DNA of 64,000 nucleotides from Streptomyces zhaozhouensis. GTDB lineage: Bacteria > Actinomycetota > Actinomycetes > Streptomycetales > Streptomycetaceae. Position numbers and translations under genes: made by a program. The notes below the pieces were generated by a model. That model had not been told where the DNA came from and made no database searches. It was given only the letters and a program-made list of their open reading frames with translations. Location of the stretch: assembly GCF_900230195.1 (NCBI RefSeq), contig NZ_OCNE01000011.1, positions 1 through 64,000 of the forward strand, read 5' to 3'. This document shows, piece by piece, positions 1 to 8,034 of this stretch (the first letter of the stretch is position 1; each line of letters starts with the position of its first letter).

Positions 1-272
1 AGGCCGGTGATCTCGGTGCCGCCGACCCAGATGCGTCCCGAGGTGACGGTGTCGAGACCGGCCAGGCAGTGCATCAGCGTCGACTTGCCCGAGCCCGAGG
101 GGCCCATGATCGCGGTGAACACCCCCCGCTCGATGTCCACACTCACCCCGTCCAACGCCGAAACCCGCGTCTCGCCCTCTCCGTAGGACTTGACGACGGT
201 CTCCGCTCGCGCGGCCACGGCCGAATGCCCTCCGCTGCCCCCGGTCGTCGGATTGACTACAGCCGTTGTCAC
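1..272 (-). CDS. ABC exporter ATP-binding subunit (MacB/LolD type), 5' part only
   Basis: Only the first 90 codons are in the window; the gene continues beyond base 1. A GTG start is chosen because AAGGAG lies 7 nt upstream. The visible protein has an approx. 25-residue variable leader, then the beginning of an ABC ATPase: a Y-loop (VVKSYGEGETRV) and a complete Walker A, GPSGSGKST, at residues 57-65, followed by LMHCLAGLD. The 'GPSGSGKSTLM..LAGLD' wording is typical of the MacB/LolD/FtsE class, whose partner is normally an FtsX-like permease encoded next to it; such a gene would lie outside the window. Function inferred: energising an exporter or envelope-stress ABC system at the membrane. 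Substrate cannot be told. Confidence 0.9.
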   Translation of the reverse strand, partial: MTTAVVNPTTGGSGGHSAVAARAETVVKSYGEGETRVSALDGVSVDIERGVFTAIMGPSGSGKSTLMHCLAGLDTVTSGRIWVGGTEITG

Positions 273-396
273 GTGCGTTCTCCTTGCGCGTCGGAAACGT
301 GGGGAACCCCGCTCACGCCCGCGCTCGAACGCGCGGCGTCTACCCCGTTGGCCGGTCCTCGCCCGTCGACGTCCGACGGACGACTTCCAGCAAGTA

Positions 397-488
397 CCCC
401 TAAGAGAGTAGGGGCCGCCTGGCGCGTCCTCGTCAGCCCCCGGTAGGAGGTGGGGGTCAGTGAGAAGTAGCAGGGTTCCCCTAAGGGG
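397..488. promoter_or_regulatory. Two G/C-run palindromes upstream of the ABC transporter gene
   Basis: The 411-base gap before the lipoprotein gene has no convincing gene. It holds two inverted repeats sharing the CCCCTA/TAGGGG core: CCCCTA-N6-TAGGGG at 397-414 and CCCCTAAGGGG at 478-488. Their position 125-215 bp upstream of the ABC gene start fits a repressor or response-regulator operator for the leftward transcript. The binding protein is unknown. Confidence 0.35.
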
Positions 489-683
489 CCCCCACAGAGG
501 GGGAGAACGCGCGGGGGCGGCTCCCCCTCGCGGTGAACGTCGGGTGAGCCCCACCGGCCGCCCCACCCGCCCCACCAGCAAGGGAAGGAACGGTCCGCAC
601 GGTGGTCAGGACCGGTGCCGCCGCCTAGGATCAGGCCGCGTAAGATCGACCAACCCCACTGGCTCGTCCTCGGGAGTACCCCA

Positions 684-1355
684 GTGAAGCGCCGCACCTC
701 CACGCTCGCGGTCACGGCCGCAGCCCTGCTCGTCGCGACCCCTCTGCTCACCGGCTGCTCCACCGACGCCCACCCGGGCGCGGCCGCCGTGGTCGGCGGC
801 GAGAAGATCACCATCGCCAGTGTGCAGGACCGGGTGGAGACCATCCGCGAAGCCCAGCGGGAGCAGCCCGAGGGGGACCAACTCCTCCAGGCCAGCGCCG
901 GGTTGACGCGCCAGACGGTGGACTTCCTGGTCTATCTGGAGGTGCTGGAGGCCGCCGCCGAGGAACACGGTGTCGAGGTGACCCGCGCGCAGATCCAGGA
1001 GAGCCGGGCCATCGCCGAGCAGAGCGTGGGCGGCGCGGAGGCCCTGCGGCTCAGCGCGCTGACCACGACCGGCGGGCTGCCGATGGCCGGCGACGAGCAG
1101 ATCGACCAGGTGCTGCGCAGCCAGCTCCTCTTTCAGGGGGTGGCGCAGCGCCTGAACGCCCCCGCCGGCCAGGAGGGCCAGCTGGTGATGCGCGAGGCGC
1201 TCGCCGAGACCGCCGAGCGGATCGGCGTCGAGGTCAACCCCCGCTACGGCGAGTGGGACTCGGAGCAGGTGGTGCTGGCGGAGTCCGACACACCGTGGCT
1301 GCGCTCCGAGCAGCCCGCCGAGGACCAGGCCGAGTTGCCCGTCCCGCCCGCCTGA
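684..1355 (+). CDS. SurA-N-domain lipoprotein
   Basis: 223-residue predicted lipoprotein. The GTG start gives a short signal peptide (KRRT... hydrophobic stretch) ending in the lipobox LLTGC, so Cys25 is the lipidated residue. The mature part begins AAVVGGEKITIASVQDRV, the usual opening of SurA/trigger-factor-like N-terminal domains, followed by helical, Glu/Gln-rich sequence to the C-terminus; no PPIase (parvulin) domain is visible. Such actinobacterial lipoproteins sit on the outer face of the membrane and are thought to act as chaperone-like proteins, but no reaction is established. An upstream in-frame ATG would add a non-signal leader and is rejected. mazG follows after 65 nt. Family assignment fair; role uncertain. 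Confidence 0.8.
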   Translation: MKRRTSTLAVTAAALLVATPLLTGCSTDAHPGAAAVVGGEKITIASVQDRVETIREAQREQPEGDQLLQASAGLTRQTVDFLVYLEVLEAAAEEHGVEVTRAQIQESRAIAEQSVGGAEALRLSALTTTGGLPMAGDEQIDQVLRSQLLFQGVAQRLNAPAGQEGQLVMREALAETAERIGVEVNPRYGEWDSEQVVLAESDTPWLRSEQPAEDQAELPVPPA

Positions 1356-1385
1356 CGGGCCCGCCCCGCTCCTCCGGGGGCGTCG

Positions 1386-1414
1386 GTGACCTCCCCGGAC
1401 GTGCGGTTTAGTCT
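1386..1414 (+). promoter_or_regulatory. Putative leaderless promoter of mazG
   Basis: GTGACC (-35-like) and TAGTCT (-10-like, 1409-1414) are separated by 17 bp; the -10 ends 6 nt before the mazG ATG and there is no Shine-Dalgarno sequence, as expected for a transcript starting at or next to the start codon. Confidence 0.45.
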
Positions 1415-1420
1415 CGACGG

Positions 1421-2401
1421 ATGACCGTGCGCGAACTCAACGGTGCCCCCGGCCGGATCGTCCTGCTGACCACCAGCCACCGGGTGGCTCCCGGGCTGCT
1501 CTCCTGGCCCGCCTGGCAGGTGCTGCACGAGGCCGATCTCGTGGTCTGCCGGGAGGCCGAGCACCCGCACGGCCCCTATCTGCGCGAGGCCGGCGTCACG
1601 GTGCGCCAGGGCGTGCCGTCGGCGGCCGAGTTGGTCTCCGCCTGCGCGGGTGGCCGCACGGCGGTGGTGATCGCCGGCGCCGAGGGCGAGCCGGGACTCA
1701 CGGACGAACTCGCGAGGTTGGCCGGTTCTGGTCGGTCGGCGGCGCTGCCGGCGCTGGAGTTGCTGCCCGGCTCCTACGACCTGCCGGGCGCCCGGCTGCT
1801 CGACCTGGTCCGGGTGATGGACGAGATCCGGGCCAACTGCCCGTGGGCCTCGATCCAGACCAGCGAGGGCCTGACGGCCTTCGGGGTCGAGGAGGTCTAC
1901 GAGCTGGTCGAGGCCGTGGAGAACGGCGACCCCGCGGAGATCCGCGAGGAGTTGGGCGACGTGCTCCTCCAGGTCGTCTTCCACGCCAGGATCGCCGCCG
2001 ACGACCTCGACGAGCCCTTCGACATCGACGACGTCGCCGGCACGATCGTCACCAAGCTGATCCGCCGCCACCCGCACATCTTCGGCGACGCGAAGGCGGA
2101 GACGCCCGAGGACGTCAAGGCGCTGTGGTTCGAGGTGAAGGCCGAGGAGAAGGCACGCACCTCGGTGACGGAGGGCGTGCCGCTGGGGCAGCCGGCGCTG
2201 GCGCTGGCCGCGAAGCTGGCCGGGCGGGCCAGGCGGACCGGCCTGGCCGTCCCGCTGCCAAAGACCCCGCAGGACGGGGGGTTCGGCTACCGGCTGTTGG
2301 CCCTGGCCGCGGAGGCCGAGGCGGCCGGCGTCAACCCGGAGACGGCGCTGCGCGCGGCGGCCCGCGCCTACCGCGACACGATCGTCGCCTCCGGCGGTTA
2401 G
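1421..2401 (+). CDS. mazG: Nucleoside triphosphate pyrophosphohydrolase MazG
   Basis: 326-residue cytosolic protein. The C-terminal two thirds is a MazG domain: a first helix containing EEVYELVEAVE and a second containing EELGDVLLQVVFHARIA (about residues 155-190), giving the EExxE...ExxxD metal-binding set; RRHPHIFGD follows, another family signature. MazG hydrolyses NTPs/dNTPs to NMP plus pyrophosphate, cleaning the nucleotide pool and affecting ppGpp-linked physiology. The first ~110 residues (IVLLTTSHRVAPGLLSWPAW...) resemble a decayed tetrapyrrole-methylase domain such as the one fused to MazG in YabN; the SAM-binding glycine motif is not recognisable. The ATG appears leaderless. Confidence 0.9.
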   Translation: MTVRELNGAPGRIVLLTTSHRVAPGLLSWPAWQVLHEADLVVCREAEHPHGPYLREAGVTVRQGVPSAAELVSACAGGRTAVVIAGAEGEPGLTDELARLAGSGRSAALPALELLPGSYDLPGARLLDLVRVMDEIRANCPWASIQTSEGLTAFGVEEVYELVEAVENGDPAEIREELGDVLLQVVFHARIAADDLDEPFDIDDVAGTIVTKLIRRHPHIFGDAKAETPEDVKALWFEVKAEEKARTSVTEGVPLGQPALALAAKLAGRARRTGLAVPLPKTPQDGGFGYRLLALAAEAEAAGVNPETALRAAARAYRDTIVASGG

Positions 2402-2405
2402 CCGA

Positions 2406-2445
2406 GAAGGGGCGCGGGGAACGGCGCGAGCGACCACCCACCGGG
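2406..2445. repeat. Interspersed GC-rich intergenic repeat, copy 1
   Basis: Contains AAGGGGCGCGGGGAACGGCG followed by CGAGCGACC and an ACCCACCGG-type tail. Closely similar blocks recur at 12957-13005, 20477-20530, 20580-20605 (inverted), 20645-20688 and 32488-32510 (inverted), always between genes. Confidence 0.7.
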
Positions 2446-2497
2446 AGAGCCCGACGCGTCGGTGTGGTCGCCCCCGTCAGAAAGCCCCCGCGGCACG

Positions 2498-3520
2498 TCA
2501 CGGTTCCAGGCGGTGCGGCGCCGCGCCGGTGAGGAGGGTGGCGAGGCCGGTGAGGACGTCGTGGCCGAGATACCAGTCCCCGCTGTGGTCGATCCCGTAC
2601 AGCCGCCCCTCCGTGTCCAGCGCCAGCAGCGCGCCGCTGCCCAACTCCTCGCCCAGCGGCGCGAGTCGGCCACCCAACGCGTACCCCAGGTCGCTGAGCA
2701 CCCGCGCCCAGTGCAGCCCGGCCAGCGGATCGATCACGACGGCGCTCGGCGCGAACGCCACCCCGGGACCGTTCGGTTGCAGCGTGATCTCGCCCAGCTC
2801 GGCCCAGGTCTCGAACGCCGCCGGGAACAGCTCGTGCGGGTGCCCCTGCGGCGAGCGGTGACCGCTGAGGACGTCGGCCCACGCCTCCGCCTTGGCCGCG
2901 TGCCCGCGCCCCGGGCGCCAGCCGGCGGCCTCCAGCGCCTGGTCCACGGTCCCGACCGACCAGGGCGCGCCCTGCGTCGGCCCGCCGAGGGTGTCGCCGC
3001 CGAACGTTCCTCCCCGCGCCGCGGCCGGCGCCGGGGTGAGGCTGGTCACGCCGAGTCTGGCCAGCAGCACGGCGCAGGAACGGCAGTGCGCCGCGTGCGC
3101 GCCGTGCCGTGGGTCGCCGTCCTCGCGGATGTGGCGGCAGATGATTCCCGCGCCGTTCAGCGCGTGGCGGGCCTGCTCCAGGCTGCCGGCTCCGGTCTCG
3201 AACAGCCAGCGGGAGAGCAGGGCGGGCTCCGGGCAACGTCCCAGGTGACGTTCCCGTTGAGCGGTGCCGAGACCGGCGAGGATCTCGGCGACCACCGGAT
3301 GCGGTTCGGGCGGTGGCGTGCTGCGGCTGGCGGTGCCGGTCAGCGGTTGCGCCCGTTCCGGGAGGGAGAGCGCGGCGGCGGTGGTCGGCAGGATGCCGTC
3401 CCTGCGACGCAGCAGCGCGGGAGGGTCAGGACGGGCGTCCTCCGCTTGCGAGGCGCCCGACGACTGGCCGTGGATATCCGATATCACGAGGACGATCGTG
3501 CCACCGTCCGCAAACCCCAT
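2498..3520 (-). CDS. YwqJ-type deaminase domain fused to a SUKH-3 domain
   Basis: About 340 residues if the ATG is used; there is no clear Shine-Dalgarno, so the start is uncertain. Residues ~38-160 match the YwqJ-like nucleic acid/nucleotide deaminase pattern found in polymorphic toxins: GRCPE (C96-x-E98, zinc ligand plus catalytic Glu) and HCRSC (C146-x2-C149). Residues ~188-335 form a SUKH-3 domain, starting with the hallmark GWRPGR and ending with DWYLGHDVLTGL. SUKH domains normally neutralise toxins of this kind, so here the toxin-like and immunity-like halves share one chain. No signal peptide, so cytosolic. It is divergent from the WHH-SUKH gene, 47 nt away. Catalytic residues look intact; whether it is active is unknown. 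Confidence 0.72.
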   Translation of the reverse strand: MGFADGGTIVLVISDIHGQSSGASQAEDARPDPPALLRRRDGILPTTAAALSLPERAQPLTGTASRSTPPPEPHPVVAEILAGLGTAQRERHLGRCPEPALLSRWLFETGAGSLEQARHALNGAGIICRHIREDGDPRHGAHAAHCRSCAVLLARLGVTSLTPAPAAARGGTFGGDTLGGPTQGAPWSVGTVDQALEAAGWRPGRGHAAKAEAWADVLSGHRSPQGHPHELFPAAFETWAELGEITLQPNGPGVAFAPSAVVIDPLAGLHWARVLSDLGYALGGRLAPLGEELGSGALLALDTEGRLYGIDHSGDWYLGHDVLTGLATLLTGAAPHRLEP

Positions 3521-3567
3521 AGGCTGTGGCGCGACAGCGAGAGGCGACAGCAGGGGGCGTTCACGCC

Positions 3568-4542
3568 ATGACGACAGGTCGGCTCGGCCAGCAGGCCGCG
3601 CCACCGAACCGGGCCTATGCCGGTCAGGTGGTGCAGTTCCCCGATCCGGTCCGCGCGGCGAAGTATCCGCACGGTGTCCGGGTGGACGCGGAGGGTTATC
3701 CCGACTTCTCGCCCTACGCCAGAGCGGCGGCCGAGATCGCCGAGCCGCCCGCCGGCTTCGGCGTCGACGAGCTGCGGCTGACCGACTACGTCTCCGCCAA
3801 CGCCGCGCTGCACGCCTCGGGTCACGAGCTGTGGGCCGAGCTGCCCGCCGTCGCCACCCCGCACGGCTGGACCTGGCACCACGTGGCCCGCTCACGCCGG
3901 CTCGAACTGGTCCCGGTCGAGGTGAAGGCCCTGCTCCGGCACCACGGCGGCCTGGCCACCACCGCCGTCGACCAGAACAAGCGCGGCACCAGGCCCCTCG
4001 CCGACCCGCGTCCCGCGCACTTCGGGCTGCCGGCGTCGGCGGCCGTGCCGGAGGAGCGGCTGCGGACCGCCGAAGAGAAGCTGGGCTACCGGCTGCCGCC
4101 CGCCTACCGCGCGTTTTTGAAGGCCGCCGGCGGCTGCGCGCCGGTCGGGGTGGCGCTCGACGCGGAGCTGGGACTCCTGGTCGACCAGCCGTTCTTCACC
4201 CTCAGGGAGGAGGCGGCGGTCGACGACCTCGTGTACGTCAACAAGTGTTTGCGCGACCACCTCACCAAGGACTATCTGGCGGTCGCCTTCGTCCAGGGCG
4301 GCATCGTGGCGGTGAAAGTGCGTGGCGAGGGCGCCGGTTCTGTCTGGCTCTGCCCGGTGGACGACGCCCGCGACCGGGACGGGCTGACCGTGGCCGACCG
4401 GGTCGGCGAGCTGCTGCTGCCCTGCGGCGACGACTTCGACGGCTTCCTGCTGCGCCTCGCCGGCTCGCCGCCCGAGCTGGAGTCGGTGGCGAATCTGATG
4501 GTGGACGGCGGTTTCGCGAACGCCGTTCCGGTGGGGAGGTGA
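3568..4542 (+). CDS. WHH-type HNH/ENDO VII nuclease domain fused to a SUKH (SMI1/KNR4) domain
   Basis: 324 residues; ATG preceded by AGGGGG. The N-terminal part contains YPDFSPYA and then TWHHVARSRRLELVP (WHH at 103-105) and RHHGG (124-128), the layout of the WHH family of HNH/endonuclease VII nucleases used as toxin tips; the His that usually precedes the final helix is Lys here (VEVK), so activity is doubtful. Residues ~160-300 are a SUKH domain (LRTAEEKLGYRLPPAYRAFL, the SMI1/KNR4 opening). No secretion signal. The stop codon lies 5 nt before the next gene, suggesting one transcript. It could be an autoinhibited nuclease or a domesticated immunity protein. Confidence 0.72.
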   Translation: MTTGRLGQQAAPPNRAYAGQVVQFPDPVRAAKYPHGVRVDAEGYPDFSPYARAAAEIAEPPAGFGVDELRLTDYVSANAALHASGHELWAELPAVATPHGWTWHHVARSRRLELVPVEVKALLRHHGGLATTAVDQNKRGTRPLADPRPAHFGLPASAAVPEERLRTAEEKLGYRLPPAYRAFLKAAGGCAPVGVALDAELGLLVDQPFFTLREEAAVDDLVYVNKCLRDHLTKDYLAVAFVQGGIVAVKVRGEGAGSVWLCPVDDARDRDGLTVADRVGELLLPCGDDFDGFLLRLAGSPPELESVANLMVDGGFANAVPVGR

Positions 4543-4547
4543 GTGCC

Positions 4548-6875
4548 GTGGTGACGTTCGCACAGGCGCAGGAGCGCGCCGAGCGCTGGGTCGACGGCGC
4601 CGGCGCCGAGGGCCAAAAGCCCGAGGTGCGGGTGCGCGAGTTCGACCTCGGCTTCGTGGCGTGGGCCGAGGACGCCTCGGGCTCCGAGGTCGGCGGCGGC
4701 CGGCTGGTCATCGCGCGGGAGAGCGGCGAGGCCACCTACTGGCCGAGGCTGCCCGTCGGCGAGGTGATCCGCCGCTACGAGGAGGAGTACGGCCCGGCGG
4801 AGCCGGCGGCCCCGGCGGCGCCCGAGCCGCCGAAGGTCATGGCGGAGGAGGCGACGTCGTTCATGTTGACGCCGCCCAAGTGGCTCCAGGAGGCGGGCGA
4901 CAAGGCCGGCGTCCCGGGCGGCGCCCCCGGGAACGACGCGCCGAAGGACCAGACGCCGCCGAAGCCGGAGGCCCCCGGCCCGTTCGCTCCCCCGCGTCCG
5001 GAGCCGGCGGCTCCGCCGCCCGTGCCCGCCCCGGCCGTGCCCCCGCCGCCGGCCCCGTTCGCGGCCGGCCCGCCGAAGCCCGAGCAACCCGAACGGCCCG
5101 AGCCCGCGGCCGACAGCCCGTGGGCGGCTGCCGACGTGACGCCCCGCGCTGGCGAGGGCTCGTCCGGCGGCGCGTCCGCCGGCGGGGCCTCGCCCTGGGC
5201 CGGGACCGACACCTCGGGCAGCGCCGACGAGGCCGAGTCGATGGCCCCGCCGCTCACCGTCTTCTCACCGCCCGTGCTGGGAGACGACGACAAGCCGAGC
5301 CCGAGCGCCGCCGCCGAGGCCAAGACCACCGTGATGCCGCAGGGCAGTTCGCTCCCGCCGACGGCCGTCGCCCCGCCGCCTCCCGGCGCCCCCGCCGGGC
5401 CGCCGCCCGGCATCCCCGACGCGCCGCCCGGCGCGCCGATGGGCCCCCCGCCCGCACCGCCGGGCGGCCCCGGCACGCCGCCCCCGCCGCCCGCCGCCGG
5501 AATCGCGGACGAGGAGACCCACAAGGCGCGGGTCGGCGGTCCCGGCGCAGGGATGCCGGTGCCGCCCCCGCCGTCCGCCCCCGGCACCCCCAGGCCCGGC
5601 CAGGGCCAGGCCGACGAGCCGACCTCGGGCGAGGAGGCCCCCTACGTCGCGACGCGGATGGTCGACCCCGACGTCGTCTCCTCGGTGCGCGGGCCGGGCG
5701 GCGGCACGCCCCCGCCGCCCGGCGCGCCCGCCGGCCCCCCGCCCCCGCCCGGCGCGGGCCCTGGCCCGATGCCGGCCCCCCCGGGAGCGCCGCCGCAGGG
5801 CACCCCGCCGCCGGGTGCCGGCCCCGGCACCCCGCCGCCGCCCGCGCCCGGCGCGGGGACACCGCCGCCGCAGTCCTACGGCTACCCGCAGGAGCCCCAG
5901 CCGGCCGTCGGCTCCGGCTACATGGCCGTGCTGCGCTACCGCGGGCCCGACGGCTCGGAGCAGCAGCTGATCCGACGCTCCGCGCCGGGGATGCCGCACC
6001 CGGAGTGGCAGATCCTGCACGAGCTGATGGCGATGCAGGTGCCCGCGCAGCAGGTGATCGAGCTGCACACCGAGTTGCAGTCCTGCGAGCTGCCGGGCGG
6101 CTACTGCGCGCGGATGATCCGGGAGACCTGGCCGCAGGTGCGGATCACGCACACCGCCGCCTACGGCACCGACTTCGCCTCACGCCAGGCCGGGGTGCGC
6201 CATCTGGTGGAGCACCAGGACGAGCTGCAGCAGTTCGCGGACGGCCCGCAGCGCTCGGCGCCGGTGCGCGCGCCGCTGCCGCAGCAGGCGCCGGCCCCCG
6301 CGGTGGGGCTCGACGTGATCGGCCAGGAGCTCGCCGAGGCGTTCGGCCCGCAGCTGGTCTTCCGCTACGAGCCGCACTTCGCCTCCCGGCAGGGGGTGCC
6401 GGAGATCGTCGCCAACACGCTGACCTGGAGCGGGCTCCCCGTGGAGCTGCCGCCGTTCTTCTGGGCCCGCGCCCAGCCGGGGGCGCCGATCCCCACGCTG
6501 GCCGAGGTGGCGATGGAGCGCGGCGTGCAGCCGGCGCCGGACGCCGGCTCGTACCTGGTGGTCGGCAGCGACTTCGGCAAGCAGTTGTGCGTCCAGTACG
6601 GGACGGCGCACATCGTCGCCGTCCCGCTGGAGGCCGGCCCCGGCGGACAGCCGGTGCCGCCGCAGTTCGTCAACGCCTCGCTGCCGCAGTTCGCGCGCTC
6701 CATGGCGCTGCTGGGGCGGATGTGGCGGTTGCGGTACGGCCTGACGTCGGAACAGGCGGGCCGCTGGACCAAGGACTTCCAGGCCCAGCTGGCCTCCCTC
6801 GACCCGATGACGGTGGCCGACCCGGAGAGCTGGTGGTCCGTCCTGCTCGAACAGATGTGGGACGGCCTGCTCTGA
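4548..6875 (+). CDS. YrhB/Imm35-like, proline-rich, deaminase and SUKH-4 multidomain protein
   Basis: 775 residues from the GTG that sits 8 nt after GGGGAGG (GTG 3 nt later is possible). Order: residues 1-80 resemble the YrhB/Imm35 immunity fold (TFAQAQERAERWV ... YWPRLPVGEVIRRYEEEYG); 85-450 are a Pro/Ala/Gly linker; 457-545 form a deaminase-fold domain with H484-P-E486 and C513/C520 (SCELPGGYC); 587-775 match SUKH-4 (FRYEPHFASRQGVP, YLVVGSDFGKQLCVQYG, FVNASLPQFA). So two immunity-type domains bracket an apparently intact deaminase. The linker carries T-x-x-M segments (ATSFM, KTTVM). Cytosolic, no membrane segment. Likely co-transcribed with the WHH-SUKH gene and followed by a strong hairpin terminator. 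Confidence 0.7.
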   Translation: MVTFAQAQERAERWVDGAGAEGQKPEVRVREFDLGFVAWAEDASGSEVGGGRLVIARESGEATYWPRLPVGEVIRRYEEEYGPAEPAAPAAPEPPKVMAEEATSFMLTPPKWLQEAGDKAGVPGGAPGNDAPKDQTPPKPEAPGPFAPPRPEPAAPPPVPAPAVPPPPAPFAAGPPKPEQPERPEPAADSPWAAADVTPRAGEGSSGGASAGGASPWAGTDTSGSADEAESMAPPLTVFSPPVLGDDDKPSPSAAAEAKTTVMPQGSSLPPTAVAPPPPGAPAGPPPGIPDAPPGAPMGPPPAPPGGPGTPPPPPAAGIADEETHKARVGGPGAGMPVPPPPSAPGTPRPGQGQADEPTSGEEAPYVATRMVDPDVVSSVRGPGGGTPPPPGAPAGPPPPPGAGPGPMPAPPGAPPQGTPPPGAGPGTPPPPAPGAGTPPPQSYGYPQEPQPAVGSGYMAVLRYRGPDGSEQQLIRRSAPGMPHPEWQILHELMAMQVPAQQVIELHTELQSCELPGGYCARMIRETWPQVRITHTAAYGTDFASRQAGVRHLVEHQDELQQFADGPQRSAPVRAPLPQQAPAPAVGLDVIGQELAEAFGPQLVFRYEPHFASRQGVPEIVANTLTWSGLPVELPPFFWARAQPGAPIPTLAEVAMERGVQPAPDAGSYLVVGSDFGKQLCVQYGTAHIVAVPLEAGPGGQPVPPQFVNASLPQFARSMALLGRMWRLRYGLTSEQAGRWTKDFQAQLASLDPMTVADPESWWSVLLEQMWDGLL

Positions 6876-6881
6876 CCCCTC

Positions 6882-6910
6882 CCCCCGCGCCCCGCCCAGG
6901 GGCGCGGGGG
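6882..6910 (+). terminator. Hairpin terminator after the SUKH-4 gene
   Basis: Perfect 12-bp stem CCCCCGCGCCCC / GGGGCGCGGGGG with a 5-nt loop, starting 6 nt after the stop codon. No T-tract, which is usual in Streptomyces. Confidence 0.7.
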
Positions 6911-7050
6911 CCGCGCGGGCAGCCCACCACCGGGCCGCGGACGACGCCGTCGTCGCCCCCGCCCCCCAGAAAACGCGTTCGCACGCCGCTCGGGTGAGAC
7001 CGTGCCCCGCGTTCCGGATGCCCCCGAGGTGTTTGGGGGATCATCTGCCT

Positions 7051-8034
7051 ATGACAGGTTTCCGGACGGTACGCGGGCGGGGGTACTCGCCGGAGCAGGT
7101 CGACCGCGCGCTGGCCGAGTTGGGCCGGGAGCGGGACCTGGCGTCACGGCGGCTCGTGGAGCTGGGCGAGCTCGTCGAGCGGCTCACCGAGCGGGCGACG
7201 CGGCTGCGCGAGGAGGCGGCGGCGCTGCCCGAGCCGGACTTCGCGGAGCTGGGCGAGCGCGCCGAGCTGCTGCTGGCCGAGGTGGCGGACGAGGCGGCCG
7301 AGGTCAGGGAGTTGGCGAGCGCCGACGGGGAGGCGCTGGTCGGCGAGGCGGAGGAGTGGGGCCGGGGATTACGCGAACGGGCGGCGAAGGAGGCGGCCCG
7401 GATCCGGGTGGCCGCCGAGGCGGCCGCGGAGCGGACCGTCGCCGAGGCCACCGAGGCGGCCGAGGCGCGACTGGCGACGGAGCGGCAGGCGGCCGAGCGG
7501 ACCCGCTCCGAGGCGGAGGCCACCTTCGCCGACGTGGTGCGGCACGCCGAGGCGCTGGTCGCCGAGCAACGCGCGCGGCAGCGGGCCAGCGGCCGGCTGG
7601 CCGACGAGCGCATCGCGGCCCGCACCGAGTCGGTGGAGAGCCGGGTGGCCGAGCTGACCCAGCGGGCGGACGCCCTCTGGGAGCGCGCCAGGCGCGACCT
7701 GGCCGACGCGGAGGCCGCCGCCAGGGCGCGGAACGAGGCGGCCGAGACGCGGCGGGCGGAACTGCTGGCCGAGGCGGACACGCGACGGCGGCGGATCGAG
7801 CAGGACGCCGAGCGGCTGGCCCGCCTCCAGGAGGAACGGGCGGAGCAGGTCCGCGCCTATCTGGCGCATCTGCGGACCACCTTGGCCACGTTGACCGGAC
7901 GCACCCCGCACCGCCCGGACGACGGGGAACCGCCACACCGGGACGAACGCGCGGCCGCCGACGAGGGGACCACCGGAGGGTTCGGGACGCTTCGCTCCGG
8001 TCGGGCCGACGAGAGCACGACCGACCGAGGCTGA
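7051..8034 (+). CDS. FilP/DivIVA-like coiled-coil protein ('cellulose-binding protein' family), with a TTA codon
   Basis: 327 residues. It opens with a DivIVA-like N-terminus (FRTVRGRGYSPEQVDRAL) and continues as an almost uninterrupted Ala/Glu/Arg coiled coil from about residue 25 to 290 (many AEA, RAE, ERA heptads), then a hydrophilic tail. This is the architecture of actinobacterial cytoskeletal coiled-coil proteins (FilP, Scy, DivIVA relatives) that Streptomyces genomes often label cellulose-binding proteins; a polar growth or cell-shape role is inferred. Codon 107 is TTA (7369-7371), the rare leucine codon read by the bldA tRNA, so translation may be delayed to development. A 10-bp periodic repeat begins at the very end of the gene. 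ATG chosen because downstream residues fit the DivIVA start. Confidence 0.8.
   Translation: MTGFRTVRGRGYSPEQVDRALAELGRERDLASRRLVELGELVERLTERATRLREEAAALPEPDFAELGERAELLLAEVADEAAEVRELASADGEALVGEAEEWGRGLRERAAKEAARIRVAAEAAAERTVAEATEAAEARLATERQAAERTRSEAEATFADVVRHAEALVAEQRARQRASGRLADERIAARTESVESRVAELTQRADALWERARRDLADAEAAARARNEAAETRRAELLAEADTRRRRIEQDAERLARLQEERAEQVRAYLAHLRTTLATLTGRTPHRPDDGEPPHRDERAAADEGTTGGFGTLRSGRADESTTDRG

Noticed and set aside
397..488. TTAGGGG half-sites as telomere-like repeats
   Set aside because: Only a few palindromic copies in a promoter region; Streptomyces telomeres do not have this form.
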